Of a DNA stretch of 64,000 nucleotides, positions 16,336 through 25,449 are shown piece after piece. The notes below the pieces were generated by a model. That model had not been told where the DNA came from and ran no database searches. It saw only the letters and a list, made by a program, of their open reading frames with translations. Source of the DNA: Alistipes sp. Marseille-P5061 (GTDB taxonomy: Bacteria; Bacteroidota; Bacteroidia; Bacteroidales; Rikenellaceae). The stretch covers positions 226,948 through 290,947 of the forward strand of contig NZ_LT985750.1 of assembly GCF_900290115.1 (NCBI RefSeq), written 5' to 3'. The translations under genes and the position numbers were made by a program. Position 1 is the stretch's first letter. Every line of letters starts with the position of its first letter.

Positions 16336-17904
16336 ATGGCGAAAGATTATACCCCTTCGAACCGCAACCGCGAGGCCTTCGAGGCCCTGACCGAGGGTGC
16401 GGGCAACGTACCTCCCCAGGCCGTCGAGCTGGAGGAGGCGGTCCTCGGCGCGCTGATGCTCGAGAAGGACAGCATCATCACCGTGCAGGAGTTCATCACT
16501 CCCGAAGCCTTCTACACCGAGGAGCACCGCCTCATCTACAAGGCCATCGAGGAGCTCTCGATGGAGCTCAAGCCCATTGACCTCTATACGGTCACCGAGC
16601 GGCTCAAGGCCAAGAAGGAGCTCAAGAAGGTGGGCGGCGCCGCCTACCTGGCCCAGCTCACCCAGAAGGTGGGCTCGGCGGCCAACGTCGAGTTCCACGC
16701 CAAAATCATCGCCCAGAAGTATGTCCAGCGCGAGCTGATTCGCTCGGCCACGGAGATTCAGCGCCGCTCGTACGACGAGTCGACCGACGTGACGGAGCTC
16801 ATCGGCTTTGCCGAGGGGGAGATTTTCAAGGTCTCCGAGGGCCACGTCAAGCGCTCGGTCCAGTCGTCGAAGGACATTCTGGCGCGCGCCCTGATGCAGA
16901 TTGAGGAGGCTTCGAAGAATACGAGCGCCTACAACGGCGTGCCGTCGGGCTTCATGGCCATCGACCGCGTGACGCTGGGCTGGCAGCTCTCGGACCTCAT
17001 CATCGTGGCGGCCCGCCCCTCGATGGGTAAGACGGCCTTCGTCCTCTCGATGGCCCGCAACATGGCCGTCGACTACGAACAGGGGGTGGCCTTCTTCTCG
17101 CTCGAAATGTCGGCCGTGCAGCTGATGATGCGTCTGATTATCGCCGAGACGGGACTCAACGGCAACGACGTGAAGTCGGGCCGCCTGACCCCCGAGCAGT
17201 GGCGCCACCTCGAATCGGCCACCAAGCCGCTCGGCTCGGCCCCGCTCTACATCGACGACACGCCGGCGCTCTCGGTCTTCGAGTTCCGCTCGAAGGCGCG
17301 CCGTCTGAAGATTCACAACGACATCAAGATTATCATCATCGACTACCTCCAGCTGATGACCGGCAACCAGGATACGAAGGGCAACCGCGAGCAGGAGGTG
17401 GCCTTCATCTCGCGTACGCTCAAGGCCATCGCCAAGGAGCTCAACGTGCCGATTATCGCCCTGTCGCAGCTGAGCCGCGCCACCGAGATGCGCGGCGGCT
17501 CGAAGCGCCCCCAGCTCTCGGACCTGCGCGAGTCGGGTGCCATCGAGCAGGACGCCGACATCGTCGCCTTCATCCACCGTCCGGAGTACTACGGCATCAA
17601 CCAGGACGAGAACGGCATGCCGACGGCCGGTCTGGCCGAAATCATCCTGGCCAAGCACCGCAACGGCGCCGTGTGCGACGTCAAGCTCCGCTTCCTCAAG
17701 GAGCAGGCGCGCTTCGCCGACATGGAGGACTCGATGCTCCCGCCGGGGCAGGCGGCCGAGAGCCAGCAGGCCTACGACGACTATGCGAGCGGCTCGAACG
17801 CCCCCGTGGGCGGCGTTCCGGGCGGCGGTCTGGGTGCTGCGCCCGGCGGCGGCGAGTTCGATATCAACGCCTCGACGTCGCTCGGCGACGAGGCCCCCTT
17901 CTGA
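16336..17904 (+). CDS. dnaB: Replicative DNA helicase
   Basis: A 522-residue hexameric 5'-3' helicase of the replisome. The N-terminal helical domain (about 25-130) is followed by a RecA-type motor: Walker A ARPSMGKTAF (about 224-236), Walker B IIIIDYLQLM, and motif QLSRATE with the DNA-contact segment. No intein is present. The last 40 residues are a Gly/Ser/Ala-rich tail ending in acidic and hydrophobic residues. A good promoter precedes it and yifB follows after 29 nt. Confidence 0.95.
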   Translation: MAKDYTPSNRNREAFEALTEGAGNVPPQAVELEEAVLGALMLEKDSIITVQEFITPEAFYTEEHRLIYKAIEELSMELKPIDLYTVTERLKAKKELKKVGGAAYLAQLTQKVGSAANVEFHAKIIAQKYVQRELIRSATEIQRRSYDESTDVTELIGFAEGEIFKVSEGHVKRSVQSSKDILARALMQIEEASKNTSAYNGVPSGFMAIDRVTLGWQLSDLIIVAARPSMGKTAFVLSMARNMAVDYEQGVAFFSLEMSAVQLMMRLIIAETGLNGNDVKSGRLTPEQWRHLESATKPLGSAPLYIDDTPALSVFEFRSKARRLKIHNDIKIIIIDYLQLMTGNQDTKGNREQEVAFISRTLKAIAKELNVPIIALSQLSRATEMRGGSKRPQLSDLRESGAIEQDADIVAFIHRPEYYGINQDENGMPTAGLAEIILAKHRNGAVCDVKLRFLKEQARFADMEDSMLPPGQAAESQQAYDDYASGSNAPVGGVPGGGLGAAPGGGEFDINASTSLGDEAPF

Positions 17905-17933
17905 TAGGCTGACCCTCTGAAAAACGAAGCGCT

Positions 17934-19475
17934 ATGTTTGTCCGGACCTATTCGGGAGCAATCGTGGGAATCGACGCCGTGACGGTGGCCGTCGAGGTCA
18001 ACATCGCCGGGGGCGGGCTGGGCCTCTACCTGGTGGGGCTGCCCGACAACGCCGTCAAGGAGAGCGAGCAGCGCATCCGCGCCGCCTTCGAGAACTCGGG
18101 CGAGCGCTTCCCGGGCCGCAAGGTGGTGGTCAACCTCGCCCCGGCCGACCTGCGCAAGGAGGGTGCCGGCTTCGATTTGCCCATCGCCGTGGGGATTCTT
18201 GCGGCCATGCAGCGCATCGCGCCCGAGCGGCTGCAGGGGGCGATGTTCGCGGGCGAGCTGTCGCTCGACGGTACGGTGATGCCCGTGCGGGGCGTCCTGC
18301 CGCTGGCGCTCCGGGCGCGTGCCGAGGGGCTGGCGCGCATCGTGCTGCCCCGTGCCAACGTGGCCGAGGCGGCCGTCGTCGAGGGGATTGAGGTCATCGG
18401 CGTGGAGTCGCTCCGCCAGACGCTCGCCTATCTGGCCGGCGAGGAGGAGATAGCCCCCGCCGAGCCGCTTCCGGTGAGGGAGTTCGACCGGGAGGCGGGG
18501 CGCTTCGACGAGGACTTCGCCGACGTCCGGGGGCAGGCCCATGCCAAGCGGGCACTCGAAATCGCCGCGGCGGGCGGCCACAACGTGCTGCTCATCGGCT
18601 CGCCCGGCTCGGGCAAGACGATGCTCGCGCGGCGCATGCCGACCATCCTCCCGCCCCTCTCGCGCGAGGAGGCGTTGGAGACCACCAAAATCCACTCCGT
18701 GGCGGGCAAGGAGGGGGTCTCGGGCGGACTGCTGACCCACCGCCCCTTCCGGGCGCCGCACCACCTCACGTCGCAGGTGGCGCTCATCGGCGGTGGACAG
18801 TCGCCCCGCCCGGGCGAGGTCTCGCTGGCCCACAACGGCGTGCTCTTCCTCGACGAGCTGCCCGAGTTCGGACGCAGCGTCCTCGAGGTGCTGCGCCAGC
18901 CGCTCGAGGAGAAGCGGATTGTCGTCTCGCGGGCGAAGTACAGCGTGGAGTACCCCGCCAACTTCACCCTCGTGGCGGCGATGAACCCCTGTCCGTGCGG
19001 CTACTACAACCACCCGACCAAGGAGTGCACCTGTGCGCCGGGGGCCGTGCACCGCTACATGGGGCGCATCTCGGGGCCGCTGCTCGACCGCATCGACCTC
19101 CACATCGAGGTGACGCCCGTCGCCCCCGGCGAGCTGGCTTCGGCCGCCCCCGGCGAGCGGAGCGCCGTCATCCGCGAGCGGGTCATCCGTGCGCGCAGCC
19201 TCCAGCGGGAGCGCTTCCGCGGCATCGAGGGGCTCTACACCAACGCGATGATGACCTCCGCCATGCTGCGCGCCTTCTGCCCGCTCGACGCGGCGGCCGA
19301 GGCGCTGCTGCTGCGGGCCATGGAGCGGCTCGGACTCTCGGCCCGCGCCTACGACCGGATTCTGAAGGTGGCGCGGACGATTGCCGACCTGGCCGGCGAG
19401 GAGCGGATTTCGGCCGCCCATGTGGCCGAGGCCATCAACTACCGCTCGCTCGACCGCGAAAGCTGGGGACGGTAG
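17934..19475 (+). CDS. YifB/ComM family Mg chelatase-like AAA+ ATPase
   Basis: A 513-residue protein with an N-terminal Lon-like ChlI domain (to about 180), a central AAA+ module with Walker A GSPGSGKTM (about 221) and Walker B GVLFLDELPEF, a zinc-type segment CPCGYYNHPTKECTC, and a C-terminal Mg-chelatase domain. ComM-type members are branch-migration helicases that help integrate transformed DNA; that role here is inferred. The gene follows dnaB by 29 nt and is probably co-transcribed. The 182-bp spacer before murG holds no gene. Confidence 0.92.
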   Translation: MFVRTYSGAIVGIDAVTVAVEVNIAGGGLGLYLVGLPDNAVKESEQRIRAAFENSGERFPGRKVVVNLAPADLRKEGAGFDLPIAVGILAAMQRIAPERLQGAMFAGELSLDGTVMPVRGVLPLALRARAEGLARIVLPRANVAEAAVVEGIEVIGVESLRQTLAYLAGEEEIAPAEPLPVREFDREAGRFDEDFADVRGQAHAKRALEIAAAGGHNVLLIGSPGSGKTMLARRMPTILPPLSREEALETTKIHSVAGKEGVSGGLLTHRPFRAPHHLTSQVALIGGGQSPRPGEVSLAHNGVLFLDELPEFGRSVLEVLRQPLEEKRIVVSRAKYSVEYPANFTLVAAMNPCPCGYYNHPTKECTCAPGAVHRYMGRISGPLLDRIDLHIEVTPVAPGELASAAPGERSAVIRERVIRARSLQRERFRGIEGLYTNAMMTSAMLRAFCPLDAAAEALLLRAMERLGLSARAYDRILKVARTIADLAGEERISAAHVAEAINYRSLDRESWGR

Positions 19476-19657
19476 CCCTCGGGGGGCGAAGAGGGAGCCA
19501 CCACGAAGCGGGGCAACCCGGGAACCCTGGGCCGGAGTAGTTTGAAATGGCGCCGGATCATCCGCATGCCCGGCGTGAGGAACGGAACAAAAACAATGGA
19601 ACATGCCGCTGCCGGAGGTCCCTCGGGGCCTCTGACGGCGGCAGCAAACGCAATACG

Positions 19658-20764
19658 ATGGAACGCATTATTCTTTCGGGCGGCGGCACGGGGGGCCATA
19701 TCTATCCCGCCGTGGCCGTGGCCGAGGCGCTCCGGCGCCGCTTCGGCGAGGAGGTCGAACTGCTCTTCGTCGGCGCCGAGGGCAAGATGGAGATGGAGAA
19801 GGTCCCGGCGCTGGGCTACCGCATCGTCGGGCTGCCGATTGCCGGGCTGCAGCGCCGTCTGGAGTGGCGCAACCTGCTGGTCCCCTTCAAGGTGCTGCGG
19901 AGCATCCGCCAGGCCCGCAACGTCATCCGCTCCTTCGGGGCCGACATGGTGGTGGGCTTCGGCGGCTATGCGAGCGCACCGGTGCTGTGGGCCGCCCAGC
20001 GCATGGGGGTGCCCACCGTCATCCAGGAGCAGAACTCCTATGCCGGCGTGACGAACAAGATTCTGGCGCGGGGCGCCTGCCGCATCTGCACCGCCTATGA
20101 GGGGATGGAGCGCTTCTTCCCCAAAGAGAAAATCGTCCTGACGGGCAACCCGCTCCGCGGCCGCTTCTCGAAGAGCGGCACGCCGCGTGCGGAGGCGCTC
20201 GACTACTTCGGCTTCACGCCCGGGCGCAAGGTGGTGCTGGTTGTCGGCGGCTCGCTCGGCACGCGCTCCCTGAACGAGATGATGAAGACGTGGCTGCTCT
20301 CGCTCGGCGGGGGCGAGGCCCCGGTTCAGGTCATCTGGCAGACGGGCAAGTACTACGAGCGTGAGATGCAGGCCTTCCTGGCGGCTCACCCCGTACGGGG
20401 CATCTGGCAGGGGGCCTTCATCGAGCGGATGGACTATGCCTATGCGGCGGCCGACCTGGTCATCTCGCGCAGCGGCGCCTGCACCGTCTCGGAGCTCTGC
20501 CTGGTGGCCAAGCCCGTCCTCTTCGTCCCCTCGCCCAACGTGGCCGAGGACCATCAGACGAAGAATGCCCGCGCGCTGGCCGACAAAGGGGCCGCGCTGC
20601 TCGTCCCCGACGCCGTCTGCCGCACCGAGGCGATGCCCCGCGCGCTGGAGCTGCTGGCCGACGAGGAGGCGCTGCGGCGCATGAGCCGCAACATCGAGGC
20701 ACTGGCCCGTCCCGACGCGGCCGAGCGCATCGTCGATGAAATCGTGCGGGTGATGAAGCGGTAG
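19658..20764 (+). CDS. murG: MurG, lipid II-forming GlcNAc transferase
   Basis: A 368-residue GT28 enzyme at the inner face of the cytoplasmic membrane that adds GlcNAc to lipid I, making lipid II. The N-terminal glycine-rich loop GGGTGGHIYPA binds the diphosphate lipid, and VVVGGSLGTRSLNE and VISRSGACTVSE belong to the UDP-GlcNAc-binding C-domain. The start at 19658 gives the standard MERIILSGGG; 37 upstream in-frame codons are not MurG-like. Its upstream neighbour is yifB, not ftsW as in a canonical division cluster. Confidence 0.95.
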   Translation: MERIILSGGGTGGHIYPAVAVAEALRRRFGEEVELLFVGAEGKMEMEKVPALGYRIVGLPIAGLQRRLEWRNLLVPFKVLRSIRQARNVIRSFGADMVVGFGGYASAPVLWAAQRMGVPTVIQEQNSYAGVTNKILARGACRICTAYEGMERFFPKEKIVLTGNPLRGRFSKSGTPRAEALDYFGFTPGRKVVLVVGGSLGTRSLNEMMKTWLLSLGGGEAPVQVIWQTGKYYEREMQAFLAAHPVRGIWQGAFIERMDYAYAAADLVISRSGACTVSELCLVAKPVLFVPSPNVAEDHQTKNARALADKGAALLVPDAVCRTEAMPRALELLADEEALRRMSRNIEALARPDAAERIVDEIVRVMKR

Positions 20765-20767
20765 CGG

Positions 20768-20831
20768 GCCCGCACAAGGAGGGTGACGCGCCCGTATAAG
20801 GAGGGTGCCGCACCCGGACCACGGGTGACGC
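20768..20831 (+). repeat. Three tandem ~22-bp units between murG and murC
   Basis: Units at 20768-20789, 20790-20811 (each 22 bp) and a degenerate third at 20812-20831 (20 bp). Units 1 and 2 share AAGGAGGGTG, which resembles a classical ribosome-binding site, and all end in GGGTGACGC or GGGTGCCGC. The array ends 24 nt before the chosen murC start. Confidence 0.75.
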
Positions 20832-20854
20832 ACGTTGAAATGATAAGAGAGACT

Positions 20855-22237
20855 ATGGAGTTCGACAACATCTATTTTCTGGGCATCGGGGGCATCGGCA
20901 TGAGCGCCCTGGCCCGTTACTTCATCCACGAGGGGAAGCGCGTGGCGGGTTACGACCGCACGGAGTCGCCCCTCACGCGCCGTCTTGCCGAAGAGGGCGC
21001 GCTGATTCACTACGAGGAGGACGTGCGGGCGATTCCCGCCGAGTTCCTCCGTCCCGAGCGGACGATGGTGGTCTACACGCCGGCCATCCCGGCCGACCAC
21101 GCCGAGCTGCGCTACTTCGCCGACCACGGCTTCCGCATCGAGAAGCGTTCGCAGATGCTGGGCCATCTGACGCAGGGCAAGTATGTGATGGCCGTGGCGG
21201 GCACCCACGGCAAGACGACCACCACGACGCTCGTCGCATGGCTCAACCGTCACCTGACGGGGGGCGGCAGCGCCTTCCTGGGGGGCATCTCGAAGAATTT
21301 CGACGGCAACCTCGTGCTGGGCGACGGGCCGCGCCTGGCGGTCGAGGCCGACGAGTTCGACCGCTCGTTCCTGCGGTTGTGGCCCGACGTGGCGGTGGTC
21401 ACCTCGGCCGATGCCGACCACCTCGACATCTATGGCACGCACGAGGCCGTCAAGGAGGCCTTCTCGCAGTTCGTCCGTCAGATTCGGCCGGGCGGGAGCC
21501 TCGTCATCAAGCAGGGGGTCGACATCCTGCTCGACAACCCCGACATCACGGTCTACCGCTACGCCTACGATACGCCGTGCGATTTCTACGCCCGCAACAT
21601 CCGCCTCATCGGCGGCGGCCACTACAGCTACGACGTGGTGACGCCCGACGGCGTGGTCGAGCAGTGCACGCTTGGCGTGCCGGGGTGGGTCAACATCGAG
21701 AATTCGGTGGCGGCCGTCGCCGCGGTCTGGTGCGCCGCGCACCACGAGGGGCAGAGCCTCGACGCCGCACGGGTGCGTGAGGCGCTCGCATCGTTCTCGG
21801 GGGTGAAGCGCCGTTTCGAGTTCTACATCAACACGCCGCGCCAGGTCTACATGGACGACTACGCCCACCATCCGCGCGAGCTGGCCGCAACGCTCACCTC
21901 CGTGCGGCAGATGTTCCCCGGACGGAGGGTGACGGCGCTCTTCCAGCCCCACCTCTACACCCGTACGCGCGACTTCTACGTCGAGTTCGCCGAGGCGCTG
22001 TCGCATGCCGACGAGGTGGTGCTGCTGCCGATTTACCCGGCCCGCGAGGAGCCGATTCCCGGCGTGACGAGCGAGCTGATTGCCGAGCGCGTGACGGTGC
22101 CCTGCCGCATTGTCGAGCGCAGCGAGCTGGCGCGGACCGTCGCCGCGATGGATACCGACGTGGTGGTGAGCTTCGGTGCGGGCAACATCGACGCCTGCTG
22201 CGAGGCCATCGCCGAGGCCCTGCGCCCCAAGGCCTGA
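20855..22237 (+). CDS. murC: UDP-N-acetylmuramate--L-alanine ligase
   Basis: A 460-residue cytoplasmic Mur ligase that adds L-alanine to UDP-MurNAc. The N-terminal UDP-binding motif GIGGIGMSALA, ATP loop AGTHGKTTTTTL, central EADEFDRSF and C-terminal YAHHPRELAATL are all present. The start at 20855 is favoured because it gives MEFDNIYFLGIGG and follows AAGAGAGA; an ATG at 20840 would add five residues. The 179-bp spacer to ftsQ holds no gene, only short GTGCRCCCG-type repeats near 22318-22345. Confidence 0.94.
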   Translation: MEFDNIYFLGIGGIGMSALARYFIHEGKRVAGYDRTESPLTRRLAEEGALIHYEEDVRAIPAEFLRPERTMVVYTPAIPADHAELRYFADHGFRIEKRSQMLGHLTQGKYVMAVAGTHGKTTTTTLVAWLNRHLTGGGSAFLGGISKNFDGNLVLGDGPRLAVEADEFDRSFLRLWPDVAVVTSADADHLDIYGTHEAVKEAFSQFVRQIRPGGSLVIKQGVDILLDNPDITVYRYAYDTPCDFYARNIRLIGGGHYSYDVVTPDGVVEQCTLGVPGWVNIENSVAAVAAVWCAAHHEGQSLDAARVREALASFSGVKRRFEFYINTPRQVYMDDYAHHPRELAATLTSVRQMFPGRRVTALFQPHLYTRTRDFYVEFAEALSHADEVVLLPIYPAREEPIPGVTSELIAERVTVPCRIVERSELARTVAAMDTDVVVSFGAGNIDACCEAIAEALRPKA

Positions 22238-22416
22238 AAGGCCCTGCCCCGGGTCCGCCCGGCCGGGGGAGGAGGAGAAAAAAGGCCCGGACACCCGACG
22301 AACGCCCCCGCGGAATGCCCCCGACAAGTGCACCCGATAAGTGCGCCCGGCGGGTCCGCCCTTAGACAAGAGACCATAACCGATAAACAACCCGTAAAGA
22401 AGAGAGCCGACACACG

Positions 22417-23517
22417 ATGTCCCGCCCGCTCAAATACCTGACAGCAGCCCTTCTGTGGGCAGCAGTCGCCGGATACGTCATCTGGTCGGCCGCGGCGGCG
22501 CACCGCCAGCGCGTCGCGCGCGAGGTGACGCGGCTGGTGGTCGACGTGCGCGACAGCACCTCGCAGGGCCATCTGGTCTCGACGGCGCAGGTCCGCTCGT
22601 GGATTGGCCGCAGCGGCCTGAAGACCGTCGGCGCGAAGGTCGGCGAGGTGGACCTACGCGGCATCGAGCGGCTGATTGCCGACAACGGCTTCGTGAGCCG
22701 CGTCGACGCCTACGTCCGCTACGACGGAACGCTGCACGTCGACATCCGCCAGCGGCGCCCGCTGCTGCGGATTCTGACCGACGGCTGGAACTCCTACGTC
22801 ACGCAGGAGGGCTTCGCCTTCGCCGCGCCGCGCTCCTCGTCGCTCTACGTGCCGGTGGTGACGGGCAGCTACCGCCCGCCCTTCCCCGCCTCCTATTCGG
22901 GACCGGTGCGCGACTATGTCGACGGCCGCATCGAGGAGATTGACCGCCGCATCGAGGAGCTCGAGCGCGAGAAGTACCCCTACTTCCGCCGCGAGCTGCA
23001 GAACGACGAGAACATCCGCGCGCTGCGCCGCAAGCGCATCAAGCGGCGCTGGTGGCGCTTCGAGAGCGAAAAGGAGTTCGAAGAGCGGGTCGAGAAGCTG
23101 CGCAGCCACAAGGCCGATTTGCGGCGCAGCTACCGCTACGAGGCACGCCTTGTGCAGGAGGGGATTGAGGCCGTTGCGGCACGTCAGGAGGCCGAGCGCC
23201 GCAAACAAAAAAAGTTGGAGAAAAGCTACGAAGATTTCACGAAACTCCTTACCTTTGTAGAGTTCCTCGAAGAGGATGATTTCTGGAGGTCGGAGGTGGT
23301 TCAGATTGTGGCCCACACGGCCCCCAGCGGCGCATTGGAGGTGGAGCTCATCCCGCGCAGCGGCCGCTTTCGGATTCTCTTCGGGCGCATCGAGCGGGTC
23401 GACGAGAAGTTCGACCTGCTTGCGGATTTCTACCGCCGCGGACTGGGCCGGCTCGGTTGGGACGAGTTCGCAACGGTGAGTGTCCAGTACAGGGGTCGCG
23501 TGGTCTGCCGGAAGTAG
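22417..23517 (+). CDS. ftsQ: Cell division protein FtsQ with a charged coiled-coil insertion
   Basis: A 366-residue bitopic divisome protein. A short cytoplasmic start is followed by one membrane segment (about 7-28), a POTRA domain (about 35-110) and the FtsQ beta domain. Between about residues 168 and 273 lies a very charged Arg/Glu/Lys-rich segment with coiled-coil character (DRRIEELEREKYPYFRREL and similar) that splits the beta domain; the domain resumes at DFTKLLTFVEFLEEDDFW. FtsQ proteins usually have about 250-280 residues, so about 100 residues look inserted. Identity rests on position between murC and ftsA and on the C-terminal pattern. Confidence 0.87.
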   Translation: MSRPLKYLTAALLWAAVAGYVIWSAAAAHRQRVAREVTRLVVDVRDSTSQGHLVSTAQVRSWIGRSGLKTVGAKVGEVDLRGIERLIADNGFVSRVDAYVRYDGTLHVDIRQRRPLLRILTDGWNSYVTQEGFAFAAPRSSSLYVPVVTGSYRPPFPASYSGPVRDYVDGRIEEIDRRIEELEREKYPYFRRELQNDENIRALRRKRIKRRWWRFESEKEFEERVEKLRSHKADLRRSYRYEARLVQEGIEAVAARQEAERRKQKKLEKSYEDFTKLLTFVEFLEEDDFWRSEVVQIVAHTAPSGALEVELIPRSGRFRILFGRIERVDEKFDLLADFYRRGLGRLGWDEFATVSVQYRGRVVCRK

Positions 23518-23553
23518 CGGCCGGCGACGCGCTCCGCACATGAGGGAGATAAC

Positions 23554-23561
23554 TATATTTG
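23554..23561 (+). promoter_or_regulatory. Possible -7 box upstream of ftsA
   Basis: TATATTTG matches TAnnTTTG but lies only 11 nt before the GTG start and has no -33 partner. It may simply be the AT-rich ribosome-binding leader common in Bacteroidetes. Confidence 0.3.
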
Positions 23562-23572
23562 GATAAATAAAC

Positions 23573-25105
23573 GTGGAAAGGAAGAGTTATACGGTCGCTG
23601 TCGATTTGGGTACGTCGAACGTCGTGGTCACCGTCGGCAGCCGCAATGCCGAAGGCGCGCTCGACGTGGAGTGCGTCGTGTCGAAACCCGTCGAAGGGGT
23701 CAGGGCCGGTAAAATCGAGAATATCGAACTGGTGAGCAATGCCATCCGCGAGGCGGTCTCGGAGGTCGAGGCGCGCCTGGGGCTCCGCATCAGCGAAGCC
23801 TATGCGGGCCTCTCGGGCGACTTCGTGCGCTGTGCGCGCCATACGGACCACGTCTTTGTCCTCGACCCCCAGAACGGCGTCTGCCAGCGCGACGTCGAGG
23901 CGCTCTTCGACCGCATGCGCAACGTCCAGGCGCCCGACGACGAGACCATCATGGAGCGTGTGCCCCAGAACTACGTGGTCGACGACAACCAGGAGGTGAA
24001 GAACCCCGTGGGGTCGTTCGGACGCAAGCTCTCGTCGACGTTCAACTTCATCCTCTGCCTGAAGACCCCCATGCAGCGGCTCGACATGGCGCTCAAGCGT
24101 CTGGGCATCCGCATGGCGGGTGTCTTCTCCAATGCGCTGGTCACCCCCGAAGCGGTGCTCACCCCCGAGGAGAAGGAGGAGGGCGTGGCGGTGGTCGACG
24201 TGGGCGGCGGCGTGACCGATGTGACGGTCTACTACCACAACGTGGTGCGCTACATCGCTTGCATCCCGATGGGTGCTACGGCCATCAACCGCGACATCCG
24301 GACGATGGGTGTCCCCGAGCGGCTGGTCGAGAGCCTCAAGCTGCGCTACGGCTCGGCGGTGGCCGAACTGGCGCCCGAAGACAAGCTCGTCCGCGTGAAC
24401 GGCCGCACGGCCCGCGACGCGAAGGATATTCTGCTGCGCAACCTGGCTACGGTCATCGAGGCGCGCGCTACCGATATTGCTGAGTTCGTTGCCCAGGAAA
24501 TCAAGGACTCGGGTTATGCCGACCGCCTGGCCTGCGGCATCGTCCTGACGGGCGGTTCGGCCCGGCTCAAGGACCTCGACGAGCTCTTCCGCCGCGTCAC
24601 GCGGATGGATGTGCGCGTCGCGCTGCCCGAGGCGGGCATCACCGCCGAATCGAAGGAGCATGTGGCCGACCCGGCCTTCTCGACGGCCGTGGGCATTCTG
24701 CTCAAGGGCTCCCAGACGGGCGCCTGCGCCGTGGTCGAGATGCCGGCGTCGTACCGCACCGCACCGCAGCCTCAGCCTCAGCCCGCAGCCTCTTCCGAAG
24801 CGGCGGCGCCCCGCACCGAGCCCTCGGCCCGGCAGCCGCTGCGCACCATGCCGCGGCCGCAGCCGGCGCCGCAGCCCCAGGTGCCCCACGCCGAGCCGCA
24901 TCCCTACCATGCGCCGCAGTCTGCATCGCACTCCGTTGCGGCGGAGCCTGCACCGGCCGAGACCGAGCCGCAGCAGCCCCGTTACGACGAGGAGGAGCCG
25001 CAGCAGGAACCCCGTCGCCGCCGCGGCGGTCTGGGCTCGCTGCTGCAGGGAGCGCTCAAGAAAATCAACGAGAGCTTCGGCGGCCCCGAGGACGAGGATA
25101 TCTGA
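23573..25105 (+). CDS. ftsA: Cell division protein FtsA (GTG start)
   Basis: A 510-residue actin-like ATPase that anchors FtsZ filaments to the membrane. Phosphate-1 VAVDLGTSNVVV, SHS2 insertion domain, phosphate-2 VVDVGGGVTDVTV and adenosine motif VLTGGSARLKDL are visible. GTG at 23573 is the only start giving the conserved N-terminus. Residues about 395-485 form a Pro/Gln/Ala/His-rich linker, followed by an Arg-rich patch and a C-terminal amphipathic helix (GLGSLLQGALKKINESF), the expected membrane-targeting sequence. The linker is longer than in E. coli FtsA. Confidence 0.94.
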   Translation: MERKSYTVAVDLGTSNVVVTVGSRNAEGALDVECVVSKPVEGVRAGKIENIELVSNAIREAVSEVEARLGLRISEAYAGLSGDFVRCARHTDHVFVLDPQNGVCQRDVEALFDRMRNVQAPDDETIMERVPQNYVVDDNQEVKNPVGSFGRKLSSTFNFILCLKTPMQRLDMALKRLGIRMAGVFSNALVTPEAVLTPEEKEEGVAVVDVGGGVTDVTVYYHNVVRYIACIPMGATAINRDIRTMGVPERLVESLKLRYGSAVAELAPEDKLVRVNGRTARDAKDILLRNLATVIEARATDIAEFVAQEIKDSGYADRLACGIVLTGGSARLKDLDELFRRVTRMDVRVALPEAGITAESKEHVADPAFSTAVGILLKGSQTGACAVVEMPASYRTAPQPQPQPAASSEAAAPRTEPSARQPLRTMPRPQPAPQPQVPHAEPHPYHAPQSASHSVAAEPAPAETEPQQPRYDEEEPQQEPRRRRGGLGSLLQGALKKINESFGGPEDEDI

Positions 25106-25210
25106 CGCCCGCGTGCGGAGGGTACCGGCGTGGATAAGACGATGTGACCGGAGCGTGTCGGGTGAGCCGCAGAGAGGGTGGTGCCTGAGCGCGGGAGCCG
25201 GGAGCGACGA

Positions 25211-25356
25211 AGCCGGGAAGCATCCGGGGAAGTGCAGTGTAGATAAGGCGGCGGAGCCGGAGTGCGTCCGGAGACCACAGGTAAGGCGGAAGCCGGGGAG
25301 TGACGCAGCCGGGGAGCATCCGGGGAAGCGCAGAGTAGATAAGGCGGCGGAACCGG
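25211..25356 (+). repeat. 50-bp direct repeat pair in the ftsA-ftsZ spacer
   Basis: Copies at 25211-25260 and 25307-25356 differ at only a few positions; both contain GCATCCGGGGAAG and GTAGATAAGGCGGCGGA. The similarity extends about 15 bp upstream of each copy, giving a period of about 96 bp. The 344-bp spacer (25106-25449) holds no credible gene or clear promoter. Confidence 0.8.
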
Positions 25357-25449
25357 GCCGGAGGCCTGAAGCAAGAGAGAGTTGGACGGCTGTGCCGCGA
25401 AGGCGTGCGGCTGTCGAGTTTTTGACCAAAGAGAGAGTTACGAAACGAT

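Noticed and set aside
19439..22390. A 983-codon open frame on the minus strand opposite murG and murC
   Set aside because: Both sense genes are complete and conserved; the antisense product has no motif or signal.
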